A DNA stretch of 64,000 nt. Source: JAIYDJ01 sp031398695. Its GTDB lineage: Bacteria > Pseudomonadota > Alphaproteobacteria > Rhodobacterales > Rhodobacteraceae. Made by a program: the position numbers and the translations under genes. The notes below the pieces were generated by a model that did no database searches, had not been told where the DNA came from, and saw only the letters and a program-made list of their open reading frames with translations. Location: positions 15,623 to 79,622 of the forward strand of contig JANNNU010000127.1 in the NCBI GenBank assembly GCA_031398695.1, written 5' to 3'. Positions 52,659-62,588 of the stretch are shown here, piece after piece (positions within the stretch are counted from its first letter, which is position 1; each line of letters starts with the position of its first letter).

Positions 52659-53517
52659 CAGTCGAACGCCCTCGGAAACAGCCCGCGTGGACGGATCAGC
52701 AGCACGACCAGAAACGCGATGTGCCCGGCAAGGATCTGCCATTCCGGGTTGATCGCCGCCCCCAGCGTCTGCGCCACGCCGATGATTACGCCCCCCGCCA
52801 GCGTGCCCCACAAGGACCCCAGACCGCCGATGATCACCGCCTCGAACGCATAAATCAGCCGCGCCGGCCCGATGGTAGGGTCGAAATTCGCCCGCATCCC
52901 CAGATACAGCGCCGCTATGGTCACCACGATCATCGCGATGCCCGTGGCCATCGCAAAGATGCCCTGCGGCTTGATCCCCATCAGGCTGGCCGTCACCGGA
53001 TCATCCGAAGTGGCGCGGAACGCCCGGCCCAGTGACGTGCGGTAGAAGACCCAGTTCAGCGCCACGATCACCGCGATGGCCGAGGCGAACGTCAGCAACG
53101 GCATCACCCCCAGCGTCACCACCCCCAGATCGACCGAAGCGGTTTCCAGCGCCCCGGCCCCGACCCGCTGACTGTCCGCGCTGAACCCTTGCAACAGCAC
53201 GTTCTGCACCACGATCGACAGCCCGAACGTGACCAGCAGCGGCGGCAGGATGTCCGATCCCAGCACCCGGTTCAGCACCACGCGCTGCAATCCCCACCCC
53301 AGCGCGAACATCAGCGGCACCGCGATCAGCGCGGCCAGGAACGGGTTCACCCCGGTCAGGCTGACCACCAGCAAAATCAGATACGCCCCCATCACAATCA
53401 GATCGCCATGCGCGAGGTTCACCAGCCGCATAATCCCGAACACCAGCGAAAGCCCCGCCGCGAACAGCGCATAAAGCCCGCCCAGCAGCACCCCTTGGGC
53501 AATCGTGTCGATCCAGT

Positions 53518-53521
<4 letters not shown>
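52658..53521 (-). CDS. livH: Branched-chain amino acid-type ABC transporter permease LivH
   Basis: 287 residues, about eight membrane segments, with GVLLGGLYALFAAGLSLVFG and IMRLVNLAHGDLIVMGAYL at the N-terminus and FEAVIIGGLGSLWGTLAGG near the C-terminus, the standard LivH signatures. Start at 53521 overlaps the livF stop by 4 bp. Confidence 0.92.
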
Positions 53522-54221
<700 letters not shown>

Positions 54222-54225
<4 letters not shown>

Positions 54226-54941
54226 ACCTCGATCCCCAAGTATATCTCGCGCACCTCGCGACTGGCCATGATCGTCGCCGGATCGCCGAGCCCGATGACC
54301 CGCCCGAAATCCAGCACCAGCAGCCGTTCCACGACCGAATTCAGCGCGTGCAGTACATGCTCGATCCAGATGATCGTCATCCCGCCCTGATGCAGCCGCC
54401 GGATCGTCGCCACCAGCGCCTGACACTCGCCCTCAGTCAGCCCGCCCGCAATTTCGTCCAACAGCAACAGCTTCGGCTGCGTCGCCATCGCCCGCGCCAG
54501 TTCCAGCCGCTTGCGCCCCAGCAGGCTCAGGCTCCCCGCCGTCTGGTTCGCACGGTCGATCAACTCGCAGCGTTCCAGCACGTCGGCACACAGGTCAGTC
54601 ACCGTGCGCTCGGACAGCCCAGACCCGTAACTCGCTGCCACCACAAGGTTTTCAAACACCGTCAAGTTGGAAAACGGCTGCGGGATCTGGAAACTGCGCC
54701 CCACGCCCATCAGACAGCGCTGCATCGGCGAGACCCGCGTCACGTCCCGCCCGTCGAACGTGACCGTCCCCTTGTCCGCCAGAATGTTCCCGGTGATCAG
54801 GTTGAACAGCGTCGATTTCCCCGCTCCGTTCGGCCCGATGATGCCCAGCGCCTGCCCCTTGGGAACATCAAACGACACATCATCCGTGACCTTGAGGGCC
54901 CCGAAGCTTTTGCTGACGGACGACAGGGACAGGATCGACAT
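54222..54941 (-). CDS. livG: Branched-chain amino acid-type ABC transporter ATPase LivG
   Basis: 239 residues: Walker A GPNGAGKST, VGRSFQIPQPFSNLTVFENL, an altered signature region AGSLSLLGRKRLELARAMA, Walker B LLLLDEIAGGLTEGE, IWIEHVLHALNSVVERLLVL. LivG subgroup. The LSLLGRKR signature replaces the canonical LSGGQ, as often seen in LivG proteins. Start at 54941 (MSILSLSSVSK). Confidence 0.9.
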
Positions 54942-54957
54942 GGCAACTCCGGTAAAT

Positions 54958-54981
54958 GCCCCGCCCTGCATCGGGCGGGGC
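54958..54981 (-). terminator. Hairpin between binding-protein gene and livG
   Basis: GCCCCGCCC (54958-54966) pairs perfectly with GGGCGGGGC (54973-54981) around a 6-base loop in the 47-bp gap after the binding-protein gene. Same placement as the hairpins after the two other binding-protein genes in the window. Confidence 0.65.
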
Positions 54982-54988
54982 GGTCAGA

Positions 54989-56272
54989 TCAAACGATGGC
55001 TTCCATCGTGCCCGCCGTCGGAATGTCGGCAAACCCGGTATTGTCCACGATGGTCAGATCGAACGTGCCATCCTCCTTGCGCCGCCACTGCCCGCCGACC
55101 AGCGGGGTCTTCGAGATGTTCTTGGCGGCAAACGGCGGCAGGCCCGCGCCATCGAACGCGACCTTGCCGACCATCGTGCTCAGGTTGGTCGCGGCAATCG
55201 CCTCGGCCACCGCCTCGGGATCGGTCGGATCGGACGCGCGGGTGATCACATCCGCCGCCATTTCGAACAGCGAATGGATGAACCCGATGGGCTGCGTCCA
55301 CGGGCGCCCGGTGGCGGCGGTGAAACCTGCCGCGAGATCGGCAGCACTCTCGCCCGTCAGCGACGAGGTGTAGGGGTGCGAGGCCGACCACCACACTTCG
55401 GACGACAGGTTGTGGCCGTTCTCGCCCAGCGCCTCGACCGATTGCGGGAACAGGATCGCCTTCGCCACCGTCGCGGCCTTGGGCACGAACCCCTGCTGGC
55501 GGCACTGGTTCCAGAACGTCGTGAAATCGGGCGGGATCACCACGCCGGTCACGATTTCAGTCCCCGCCGCCTTGAAGGCGTTGATCTGGGCCGAAAAATC
55601 ATCCGTCAGGTTCTGATACCGCCCCGGATCGACGGTGGTATAGCCCGCAGCGCTGAACCCGGGTGCCACACCCACGTTCGGGTCACCCCACGCGTTGCCA
55701 TCGGCGTCGTTGGGGAACAGGCCACCGACCTGCTTGTTGGTGTCCAGTTGGTTCCACATGTTGGTGAAGACGCCGATCACATCCTCAAGTCCCCAGAAAT
55801 AGTGGTAGGCAAAGTTGAACGGCTGCCAGCTGGCCGGATCGCCCGGATTGCCCTGCTGCCCGATGAAGAACGGCTGCCATGGCGCCATGGTGGAAATCAC
55901 TGGCACGCCTTCGGCTTCGCACACCGTCGCCACCGGGTTTGTGGTTTCGGGGGTGGACGCCACCAGCATCAGGTTGATCTCGTCATCGACGATCAGCTCT
56001 TGCGCCACCTGTGCTGCCCGGTTCGGGTTCGACTGGCTGTCCTTGACGATCACCTCGACCGTCAGACCCTTTTCGGCCGCCACGCGGGTAAAGGTTTCGA
56101 TGGTGAACGCGTCAGCTTCGGCGAATCCCGCCAGCGGGCCGGTCTGCGGGCTGACATAGCCGATCTTTACGGCCGCCCCCTGTGCCAGCGCGGGCATCGC
56201 AAGGCCCGACGCACTGACGGCAAAGCCCGATGCTGCGGCAGTTTTCAACAAGCGTCTTCTGGTGATGATCAT
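54989..56272 (-). CDS. ABC transporter substrate-binding protein (LivK/periplasmic binding protein type 1)
   Basis: 427 residues. The N-terminus MIITRRRLLKTAAASGFAVS has a twin-arginine-like RRR-L-K signal and an alanine-rich cleavage region (ALAQG). The mature part begins VKIGYVSPQTGPLAGFAEAD, the classic Peripla_BP_6 start, and has AAQVAQELIVDDEINLMLVA. It delivers the substrate to the Liv-type permease. Being inside an aromatic operon, an aromatic acid or lactone ligand is likely. The start at 56272 excludes 11 poorly supported upstream codons. Confidence 0.88.
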   Translation of the reverse strand: MIITRRRLLKTAAASGFAVSASGLAMPALAQGAAVKIGYVSPQTGPLAGFAEADAFTIETFTRVAAEKGLTVEVIVKDSQSNPNRAAQVAQELIVDDEINLMLVASTPETTNPVATVCEAEGVPVISTMAPWQPFFIGQQGNPGDPASWQPFNFAYHYFWGLEDVIGVFTNMWNQLDTNKQVGGLFPNDADGNAWGDPNVGVAPGFSAAGYTTVDPGRYQNLTDDFSAQINAFKAAGTEIVTGVVIPPDFTTFWNQCRQQGFVPKAATVAKAILFPQSVEALGENGHNLSSEVWWSASHPYTSSLTGESAADLAAGFTAATGRPWTQPIGFIHSLFEMAADVITRASDPTDPEAVAEAIAATNLSTMVGKVAFDGAGLPPFAAKNISKTPLVGGQWRRKEDGTFDLTIVDNTGFADIPTAGTMEAIV

Positions 56273-56301
56273 GGTGTGTCTCCTCCCAAAGGTTTCGTTG
56301 G

Positions 56302-57363
56302 TCAATCCGGCCGCCGCCCCTCCCAGGCGTTATGCAGCAGGTGGCGGATGTCGTCGCGGTCAAAGGCGCGCGGGTTGTCATAGGGGTTGGCGGTGGCAAG
56401 GTCGGCCGCACGGTCGAGGTCGGCCTCGGTCAGGCCCAGATCGCGCAGCGCGAGCGGCGCGCCGCAGGCAGAGGCGAAATCCCACAAACCACCGCCGACG
56501 CTGCCAAAGATCTCGGCCACCGGGGCCAGCAGATCGGGCACGGCAACGGCGTTGAACGCCGCCGTATGCGGGATAAGGATCGCATGGGTTTCGGCATGCG
56601 GCATCCCGAACGACCCACCGATCGTGTGGCACAGCTTGTGGTGCAGGGCCATCGCGGCATAGCCAAGGCCCGTGGAACACAGCCATGCCCCGTACAGAAC
56701 CTGCGCCCGCGCGTCGCGGTTCAGCGGATCGGCCACCACCACCGGCAACCCGGTCTTGAACGCCTTCATCGCCTCGACCGCCATCGCCGACAGGATCGGG
56801 TTGCCGTCCTTGGCGTAAAGAACCTCCACCCCGTGCGCGATGGCGTTCAGCGCCGACGTGACGGTCATCTGCGCGGGCAGCGTCAGCGTCAGGTCGACGT
56901 CATAGATCACCACCTCGGGCCGGATCGCGGGGTCACGCTTGGTGGTCTTTTGCCCCCCCGCCGTTTCCCCCAGGATATCGGTCATCTCGGACCCGGCATA
57001 GGTCGTGGGCACCACCACCTGATCGGCCCCGGTGCGCAGGGCGATGGCCTTGGCCAGCCCGATGGTCGAACCGCCCCCCACCGCCACCACGCAGTCCGCG
57101 CCGAGGTCACGAAATGCCGTCACCGCCGCCTCCGACACCTCGACCGGCGTGTGCATCGTGGCGTCGGTGAACACACCCGCCGCCAGTCCGCCCAGCGCGT
57201 CGGCAAGCGCCTGCGCCTCGGCCGCCTGATGCGGGGTCGACAGGACCAGCGCCGCGCGGGGGCCGAGCCGTTCGACCTCGGCCCCCACCTGACCCAAGGT
57301 GCCGCGCCCGAAGATCACCCGCGACGCAATGCCGGGAAACGTGAAGCCGTCACGCAATGACAT
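56302..57363 (-). CDS. Maleylacetate reductase (iron-containing alcohol dehydrogenase family)
   Basis: 353 residues. FGRGTLGQVGAEVERLGPRA, the NAD-binding VAVGGGSTIGLAKAIAL, VPTTYAGSEMTDILGET, and metal-site HHKLCHTIGGSFGMPHAETH all match maleylacetate reductases (MacA/TfdF). It reduces maleylacetate to 3-oxoadipate with NAD(P)H. The ATG at 57363 has AAGGGG upstream and overlaps the preceding hydrolase by 14 bp. It supplies the proposed BKACE substrate. Confidence 0.92.
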   Translation of the reverse strand: MSLRDGFTFPGIASRVIFGRGTLGQVGAEVERLGPRAALVLSTPHQAAEAQALADALGGLAAGVFTDATMHTPVEVSEAAVTAFRDLGADCVVAVGGGSTIGLAKAIALRTGADQVVVPTTYAGSEMTDILGETAGGQKTTKRDPAIRPEVVIYDVDLTLTLPAQMTVTSALNAIAHGVEVLYAKDGNPILSAMAVEAMKAFKTGLPVVVADPLNRDARAQVLYGAWLCSTGLGYAAMALHHKLCHTIGGSFGMPHAETHAILIPHTAAFNAVAVPDLLAPVAEIFGSVGGGLWDFASACGAPLALRDLGLTEADLDRAADLATANPYDNPRAFDRDDIRHLLHNAWEGRRPD

Positions 57364-57991
57364 GGGTATCCCCTTGATAAACCGTCTCGCCAGCCCGCAC
57401 CGCGACCAGCATCGCTTCAAGCGCATCAAGTTCGGTCCGCGTCACCGCATGTTCACGGCCCGGAAACAGATCGCTGCGCACCCGCGCGCCCGCCTGCGTC
57501 AGATCGCCCAGCATGGCATGGAACGCCGGGGCCGGTATCCAGGGATCGGCATCGCCGCAACTGGCATAGACCGGCATTTTGCCCAGCGCGCGCACCGGCA
57601 GATCGTCGGCCACCGTGCCCACCCGGCAGCCGGTGAAAAGACAGGCCCCCGCGACCGGCCCCTGCCGCAACAGATACTCGGCCGACAGGCACGCGCCTTG
57701 CGAAAACCCCGCCAGCACGACCGGCCCGTCGGCTTGCGCGACCAGCCGTTGCAGCACGGCCAGCGACTCTGTCAGTTCCGCCTTGGTCACATCCGCCAAC
57801 GGGTCGATGGCGCGCGCCACATACCAGCCCGGGCCCGCCGACTTCGGCAGCACAAAGCGAACCCCCGGCACCTCGAGATGCGACACGATCATCCGCACCA
57901 TGTCGTCGGGCGACTGCCCGCGCCCGTGCACGACGATGCAGATCACCCCGGCATCGCCCGCGGTCGCCTCGAAGGTCAGCGGTTCCGCCAT
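57350..57991 (-). CDS. Alpha/beta hydrolase, phospholipase/carboxylesterase family (MhqD-like)
   Basis: 213 residues: CIVVHGRGQSPDDM near the N-terminus, nucleophile Ser97 in AGFSQGACLSAEYLL, Asp147/149 in SCGDADPWIP, and His181 in GREHAV, a complete catalytic triad. Length and motifs fit the small carboxylesterase family containing MhqD of Bacillus, encoded beside a ring-cleavage dioxygenase. It overlaps the dioxygenase stop (TGATG) and maleylacetate reductase. It may hydrolyse a ring-cleavage product, lactone or acyl derivative. Confidence 0.82.
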   Translation of the reverse strand: MAEPLTFEATAGDAGVICIVVHGRGQSPDDMVRMIVSHLEVPGVRFVLPKSAGPGWYVARAIDPLADVTKAELTESLAVLQRLVAQADGPVVLAGFSQGACLSAEYLLRQGPVAGACLFTGCRVGTVADDLPVRALGKMPVYASCGDADPWIPAPAFHAMLGDLTQAGARVRSDLFPGREHAVTRTELDALEAMLVAVRAGETVYQGDTHVIA

Positions 57992-58947
57992 CAGAACGAC
58001 GCCGGTTCCAGACCGGCTTCCATTTCGGCCTGCCGATCCGCGAACCACGGCGGGAACACCAGGGTCGAGCCGATGGCATCCGCCGGTTCGTCCTTGGCCC
58101 AGCCGCCCGGCACCGTCCACGCGATTTCGAACAGCGCACCCCCGGGCGAGCGGACATAGCAGGATTTGAAATACATCCGATCCTTCTGCTCCGAGATGTC
58201 GGTGAAACCCAGGCCTTCGATATGCGCGCGCAATTTCAGTTGGTTGGCCTCGTCACCGGTGTTCAGGGCAAGGTGGTGAATGGTGCCGCCCGCCAGCGTC
58301 CAGGTGCCCTGCGGCACACCGGGTTCGTGCAGCACCTCCAGCACGCTCGTCGGGCCGCCTGCGTTCGGGACCGAAAACACCAGCCCCTCATGCGTGTCGG
58401 CGATCTTGGTCAACGGCAGCGCGATGGTCAGGAAATCGTCCATCGCCGCGCGGTCCTGCACTGAAACGGCAGCCCCGTAGATGCCCTTTATGCCGTGTTC
58501 GGCGCCGATGCCCTGTGCTTCGTTCACGATCGAAGGCCGTGCATCGCCCGGATTTTCCACCAGCTCGTGCGGGATGCCGCAAGGATGCTTGAAGCTCACT
58601 CGATCAGCCCCGAACCGGGTGATCTTTTCCGCCGGGATGCCGCGTTCGTTCAGGCGGTTCACCCAGAAGTCGGACGTGCCGACCGGAATCGCCTGCTGCA
58701 CGATCTTGGACTGGTTCGATCCGCGCCGCCCGTAGACCGCCGGTTTGCGGAACGGAAACGTGGTGATGATGGTGGACGCATCGCCGTTCCGCCCGCCATA
58801 ATACAGATGGTAAACCGGCAGCACGCCATCGAACAGCACGGTGCGCTTGACCGAATGCAGCCCCAGCGCCTTGGTGTAGAAATCGAAATCCTCCTGCACG
58901 CCGTCGGTGCACAGGGTCAGATGATGATAGCCGGTGATCAGCGACAT
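57991..58947 (-). CDS. Ring-cleaving VOC-family dioxygenase (PcpA/LinE/MhqO-like)
   Basis: 318 residues made of two vicinal-oxygen-chelate modules. Candidate Fe(II) ligands are His8 or His9 (GYHHLTLCT), His225 (GGTIHHLALNT) and Glu274 (PGGALFEIAWT), matching PcpA His11, His227 and Glu276 in position and spacing. VKRTVLFDGVLPVYHLYYG is also typical. Such enzymes open para-hydroquinones to acyl products including maleylacetate. It therefore gives the operon a hydroquinone-type cleavage beside two intradiol enzymes. 30 bp gap from the second intradiol gene. Confidence 0.85.
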   Translation of the reverse strand: MSLITGYHHLTLCTDGVQEDFDFYTKALGLHSVKRTVLFDGVLPVYHLYYGGRNGDASTIITTFPFRKPAVYGRRGSNQSKIVQQAIPVGTSDFWVNRLNERGIPAEKITRFGADRVSFKHPCGIPHELVENPGDARPSIVNEAQGIGAEHGIKGIYGAAVSVQDRAAMDDFLTIALPLTKIADTHEGLVFSVPNAGGPTSVLEVLHEPGVPQGTWTLAGGTIHHLALNTGDEANQLKLRAHIEGLGFTDISEQKDRMYFKSCYVRSPGGALFEIAWTVPGGWAKDEPADAIGSTLVFPPWFADRQAEMEAGLEPASF

Positions 58948-58977
58948 GGGATACTCCTGGCAACAGGGATTGGCGGA

Positions 58978-59832
58978 TCAGGGAAGGGCTTGGCCGGGGG
59001 CCAGCACGAAACGAAAGGTGGCGACCAAACCCTCGACCGGGTCGGGCGACAGGTCTGTCAGCAGGGCGGGGTGCACGCAGCACAGCGGATCGCGGTCGAT
59101 GGCCGGATCGGCGCGGTCGAACACATGGGTCGTCAGGGTCTGAAAGCCCGGCGCGCTGATGCGAAAGTGCAGATGCGCGGGGCGGCGCGTCGGCAGCCCC
59201 AGCCCCGCCATCAACCGCCCCACCGGTCCGTCGTCCGGGATCGCATAGCCCGCAGGCCGCACGGTACGCACCGTCAGCCGCCCGCCGGGCCCGCTGCGAT
59301 AGGTGCCGCGCAGGTTGAAATCGGGCTGCAGGTCGGGCTCCTGGTTTTCATAAAGCCCCGCCGCGTTGGCCTGCCAAACCTCGACCAGCGCGCCGTCGAC
59401 GCCCGTCCCGTCCAGCCCCGTCACCGTCAGGTCCAGCCGCAATCCCGCGCCCTGCCGGTCCAGCGAGATGCTATCGCCATCGCTGCGGTTCGGCGCGCCG
59501 GTGCGGTAGAAGGGACCTGGCATCGTGTTGGGCGTCGCCCCGGCGGGACGGTGAGCGGTGTGAACCTCGATCGCGCTGGTCAGCCCCAGAACATCCGACA
59601 GCAGCACCCATTCTTGCCGCTTGTCGTTGCACGCCTCGCCCACCTCGGTCAGAAACCCGATCACCGCGCGCAGGTCGGAGCGGCTGGCATTGGTCATGCG
59701 GATGATGTCGGCAAAGGCAGCCAGCAGCAGCGCCAGCGCATCCGCCAGCCTGCGATCCTGCGCCGCCGCCGTGCGGGCCGCAAAGGCGTGCACGAACGCC
59801 ATGTCGGCATGGGCCTTGGTCTGACCGTCCAT
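58978..59832 (-). CDS. Intradiol ring-cleavage dioxygenase (hydroxyquinol 1,2-dioxygenase-like), copy 2
   Basis: 284 residues with Fe(III) ligands Tyr161 (AAGLYENQ), Tyr196 (AGYAIPDDGPVG), His220 and His222 (RPAHLHFRI). The N-terminal EVGEACNDKRQEWVLLSDVL parallels copy 1, and DLQPDFNLRG is shared, but overall the two are clearly diverged, so they are not a recent duplication. GGGAGGGG precedes the ATG at 59832. First gene of the minus-strand aromatic operon, facing the LysR gene. Confidence 0.88.
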   Translation of the reverse strand: MDGQTKAHADMAFVHAFAARTAAAQDRRLADALALLLAAFADIIRMTNASRSDLRAVIGFLTEVGEACNDKRQEWVLLSDVLGLTSAIEVHTAHRPAGATPNTMPGPFYRTGAPNRSDGDSISLDRQGAGLRLDLTVTGLDGTGVDGALVEVWQANAAGLYENQEPDLQPDFNLRGTYRSGPGGRLTVRTVRPAGYAIPDDGPVGRLMAGLGLPTRRPAHLHFRISAPGFQTLTTHVFDRADPAIDRDPLCCVHPALLTDLSPDPVEGLVATFRFVLAPGQALP

Positions 59833-59925
59833 CTCCCCGCGCCCCTCCCAAAGCACTGCGTTACAGCCTAGACGCTGCAAAGTGCTTGAGGATCATTTTC
59901 TTTCTGATTAGCATACCAAATTGAT
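59833..59925. promoter_or_regulatory. Divergent promoter region of aromatic operon and LysR gene
   Basis: This 93-bp gap is AT-rich at 59885-59922 compared with its surroundings and should hold both promoters and the LysR site. ATTAGCATACCAAATTGATA contains interrupted T-N11-A symmetry typical of LysR boxes, but no strict palindrome stands out. Confidence 0.4.
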
Positions 59926-60876
59926 ATGAAGATCGAGGAACGCCATCTGCTGCAACTCGCCGCCGTGGTCGAGGCCGGCGGCGTCACCGAGGGCGCCGCG
60001 CTGATCGGCCTGTCGCAGCCCGCCGTGTCGCGCACCCTGTCGGCGATCGAGGCGCGGCTGGGCGAGCCGCTGTTCGAACCCGGCCGCCGTCCGCTGGTGC
60101 CCACGCTGCTGGGACGCCAGTTGGCCGCGCATGGCAAGGTGATATGGGAGGCGTCGCGCAAGGCGTCCGAAACCGTACAAAGCTTTCGCCGCGGCAGCCT
60201 CGGCACGGTGCGGGTGGCGGGCGTGCCGTTCTTCATGGACTGCTACATAAGCCGAATGATCGGCGAGTTTCAACGGCTTGAACCCGACATCCGCATCGAC
60301 CAGTCCTACGGCAACCTGCCTGAACTGCAGGCCGGGATCAAATCGAACCAGCTCGACCTCGCGATCTGCCCCATCGGCCTCGTCGATGCAGGCTCGGGGT
60401 TCGATTTCACCGAGATCCTTCCCGGCCGCAACATCCTCGCGTGCCGCACCGGCCACCCCCTGCTGAAACGCCGCAAGATCGGCGCGCCCGACCTGCTCGA
60501 CTACCCGTGGATTGCCCCCCTGCCCGGCTCGCCCCTGCTCGCTGACCTGCACTCCATCCTGCTGTCGATCGGGATGAGCGAGGTCGCCATCCGCTATTCC
60601 GGCGGGTCGCTGCTGTCGGTCTACAATTATCTGGAGGAAACCGACGCGTTGACCGTGCTGCCCCATTCGGTGGTGTTCGCCTTTCGCAAGACCCGCCAGG
60701 TCACGGTTTTGCCGGTCGCCATCCCGCAGCCCGAACGCAGCTTGGGCATCCTGCGGCTGGCGGGCAGCCCGCGCCTGCCCGCCGCAGATAAGTTTGCCCG
60801 TCACATCCAGACCCAGTTCGGAGATCTGACCCGCCTCATCAAGCGCCATGAAGAGGCAGTGGTCTGGGGCGGCTGA
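59926..60876 (+). CDS. LysR-family transcriptional regulator
   Basis: 316 residues: N-terminal HTH (LLQLAAVVEAGGVTEGAALI, GLSQPAVSRTLSAIEARLGE) and a periplasmic-binding-protein-like effector domain (VRVAGVPFFMDCYISRMIGE, LDLAICPIGLVDAGSGFDF). Its divergent position suggests that it activates the aromatic operon in response to a pathway intermediate, the usual mode for LysR regulators of ring-cleavage genes. Confidence 0.9.
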   Translation: MKIEERHLLQLAAVVEAGGVTEGAALIGLSQPAVSRTLSAIEARLGEPLFEPGRRPLVPTLLGRQLAAHGKVIWEASRKASETVQSFRRGSLGTVRVAGVPFFMDCYISRMIGEFQRLEPDIRIDQSYGNLPELQAGIKSNQLDLAICPIGLVDAGSGFDFTEILPGRNILACRTGHPLLKRRKIGAPDLLDYPWIAPLPGSPLLADLHSILLSIGMSEVAIRYSGGSLLSVYNYLEETDALTVLPHSVVFAFRKTRQVTVLPVAIPQPERSLGILRLAGSPRLPAADKFARHIQTQFGDLTRLIKRHEEAVVWGG

Positions 60877-60891
60877 CCGCAACGCAGCGAT

Positions 60892-60931
60892 CCGTCACAC
60901 AGGCGTTACAAAGCTGTTGAAGCACCGTTAC
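60892..60931 (+). promoter_or_regulatory. Tandem PHO boxes upstream of alkaline phosphatase
   Basis: Four 7-base units at 11-bp intervals: CCGTCAC (60892), GCGTTAC (60903), CTGTTGA (60914), CCGTTAC (60925), each separated by 4 bases. This is two adjacent PhoB boxes, 62 bp before the phosphatase ATG. Confidence 0.7.
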
Positions 60932-60993
60932 GTCACCCGCCTATCCAAGGATCAAGTCCACCCTAGCCTCAACCCTCTGCCGGAGAGTCGCCA

Positions 60994-62487
60994 ATGAAAC
61001 GCATCCTTCTGTCGGGCGTAGCCCTTGCCCTGCTGTCCACCGCTGCCACTGCACAGGACCTGCCACAGGCGTCGAGCCCGTGGTTCACCGCGGCGGAGGC
61101 GACCATCGCCGAACGTCTGGCGCTCCAGCCCAACACCGGCACCGCCAAAAACGTGATCCTGTTCACCGCCGACGGCAACGGCGTCGGCACCAACTACGCC
61201 ATCCGCCTGTTCTCGGGCCAGCTCGCGGGCGGCCTCGGCGACGACTACGTCCAGCCGTTCGAGGCGTTCCCGAACGTGGCGCTGGTCAAAACGTATTCGT
61301 CCAACGGCCAGACCCCCGATTCCGCTCCCACCGCCATGGCGATGAACTCGGGCGTCAAGGGCAAGAATGGCATGATCAACGTTCTTGACACCGTCAACGT
61401 CAGCGATTGCGCCGCCGGTGCCAGCGCCGGAACCAAGCTGTTCGCGGAAATCGTGTCGGAAATGGGCAAGTCGGTCGGCGTCATCTCGACCGCTCGCATC
61501 ACCCACGCCACCCCGGCTGCCGTCTATGCCCGCAGCGTGAACCGTGACTGGGAAGACGTGTCGCTGATCCCCGAAGGCTGCGCCCAGAAGGATATCGCCG
61601 ACCAGCTGATCGACCAGATGAAGGCCGGCGTGATCGACATCGCGCTGGGTGGCGGCCGACAGCACTTTCTGCCCGCCGGTGTGACCGACGTGGAAGGCAA
61701 GGAAGGCAAGCGCACCGACAGCCGCAACCTGGTCGACGAAGCCACCGCCGCCGGCGCGTCGGTGGTGTTCGGCGCCGATGACTTCGCCGCGCTGACCATG
61801 GGCAACAACGCCCCGGTCCTCGGCCTGTTCGAAGCCAGCCACATGCAGTACGAGCAGGATCGCTCGGGCGAACCGTCGCTGGCCGAAATGACCGAAGCCA
61901 CGATCAACGCGCTGGCGACCAACGAAAACGGCTTCTACCTGTCGATCGAAGCGGGCCGCGTCGACCACGCGAACCACGCCGGCAACCTGCACCGCGTGCT
62001 GGTCGACGGCAAAGCCTTCGCCGACGCGATCGCCAAGGCAATGGAACTGACGAACCCCGAAGAGACGCTGATCATCGTCACCGCCGACCATGAGCACGCC
62101 ATCTCGTTCAACGGCTACTGCGGCCGCGGCTCGAAAATCACCGGCCTGTGCATGCTGGAAAACGAATCCGGCGTCGAGCACACCGGCGAACCGGCTCTGG
62201 CCGCCGACGGCAAACCCTACACCGTGGCGGGTTACCTGAACGGTGCGGGTTCGGTCATGGTCGAACAGGCCGACAAGACGTTCTCGGGTTCGCGTCCCGA
62301 CCTGACCGAAGAGCAGGCGATCGACCCTGATTACCTGCAGCAGGCCCTGATCCCGATGTCGTCGGAAACCCACTCGGGTGAAGACGTCGCGGTGTTCGCG
62401 CGCGGCCCCTGGGCGCACCTGTTTGGCGGCGTGATCGAACAGAACGTGATCTTCCACGTAATGAACCACGCCATCACCCCGAAGTGA
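60994..62487 (+). CDS. Alkaline phosphatase (PhoA superfamily)
   Basis: 497 residues with a signal peptide (MKRILLSGVALALLSTAATA, cleavage before QD). KNVILFTADGNGVGTNYAI carries the metal Asp60; Ser110 in TPDSAPTAMAMNSG is the nucleophile; STARITHATPAAVYARS, SIEAGRVDHANHAGNLHRV, TADHEHAI and SSETHSGEDVAVFARGP give the remaining zinc and Mg ligands. A periplasmic monoesterase that frees phosphate. PHO boxes upstream and a strong terminator downstream make it a monocistronic Pho-regulon gene. Confidence 0.93.
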   Translation: MKRILLSGVALALLSTAATAQDLPQASSPWFTAAEATIAERLALQPNTGTAKNVILFTADGNGVGTNYAIRLFSGQLAGGLGDDYVQPFEAFPNVALVKTYSSNGQTPDSAPTAMAMNSGVKGKNGMINVLDTVNVSDCAAGASAGTKLFAEIVSEMGKSVGVISTARITHATPAAVYARSVNRDWEDVSLIPEGCAQKDIADQLIDQMKAGVIDIALGGGRQHFLPAGVTDVEGKEGKRTDSRNLVDEATAAGASVVFGADDFAALTMGNNAPVLGLFEASHMQYEQDRSGEPSLAEMTEATINALATNENGFYLSIEAGRVDHANHAGNLHRVLVDGKAFADAIAKAMELTNPEETLIIVTADHEHAISFNGYCGRGSKITGLCMLENESGVEHTGEPALAADGKPYTVAGYLNGAGSVMVEQADKTFSGSRPDLTEEQAIDPDYLQQALIPMSSETHSGEDVAVFARGPWAHLFGGVIEQNVIFHVMNHAITPK

Positions 62488-62506
62488 TCTGACGCAACGC
62501 CCTCGT

Positions 62507-62528
62507 AGGCCCCGGGCAACCGGGGCCT
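62507..62528 (+). terminator. Terminator-like hairpin after alkaline phosphatase
   Basis: AGGCCCCGG (62507-62515) pairs perfectly with CCGGGGCCT (62520-62528) around a GCAA tetraloop, 19 bp after the stop, followed by GCGTTCGTTTGC. The stem is strong; the U-tract is weak. Confidence 0.7.
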
Positions 62529-62588
62529 GCGTTCGTTTGCAATGCTGTCGCGTCCCAGCGTTATACTATCACTTGAATGGAGACGCCT

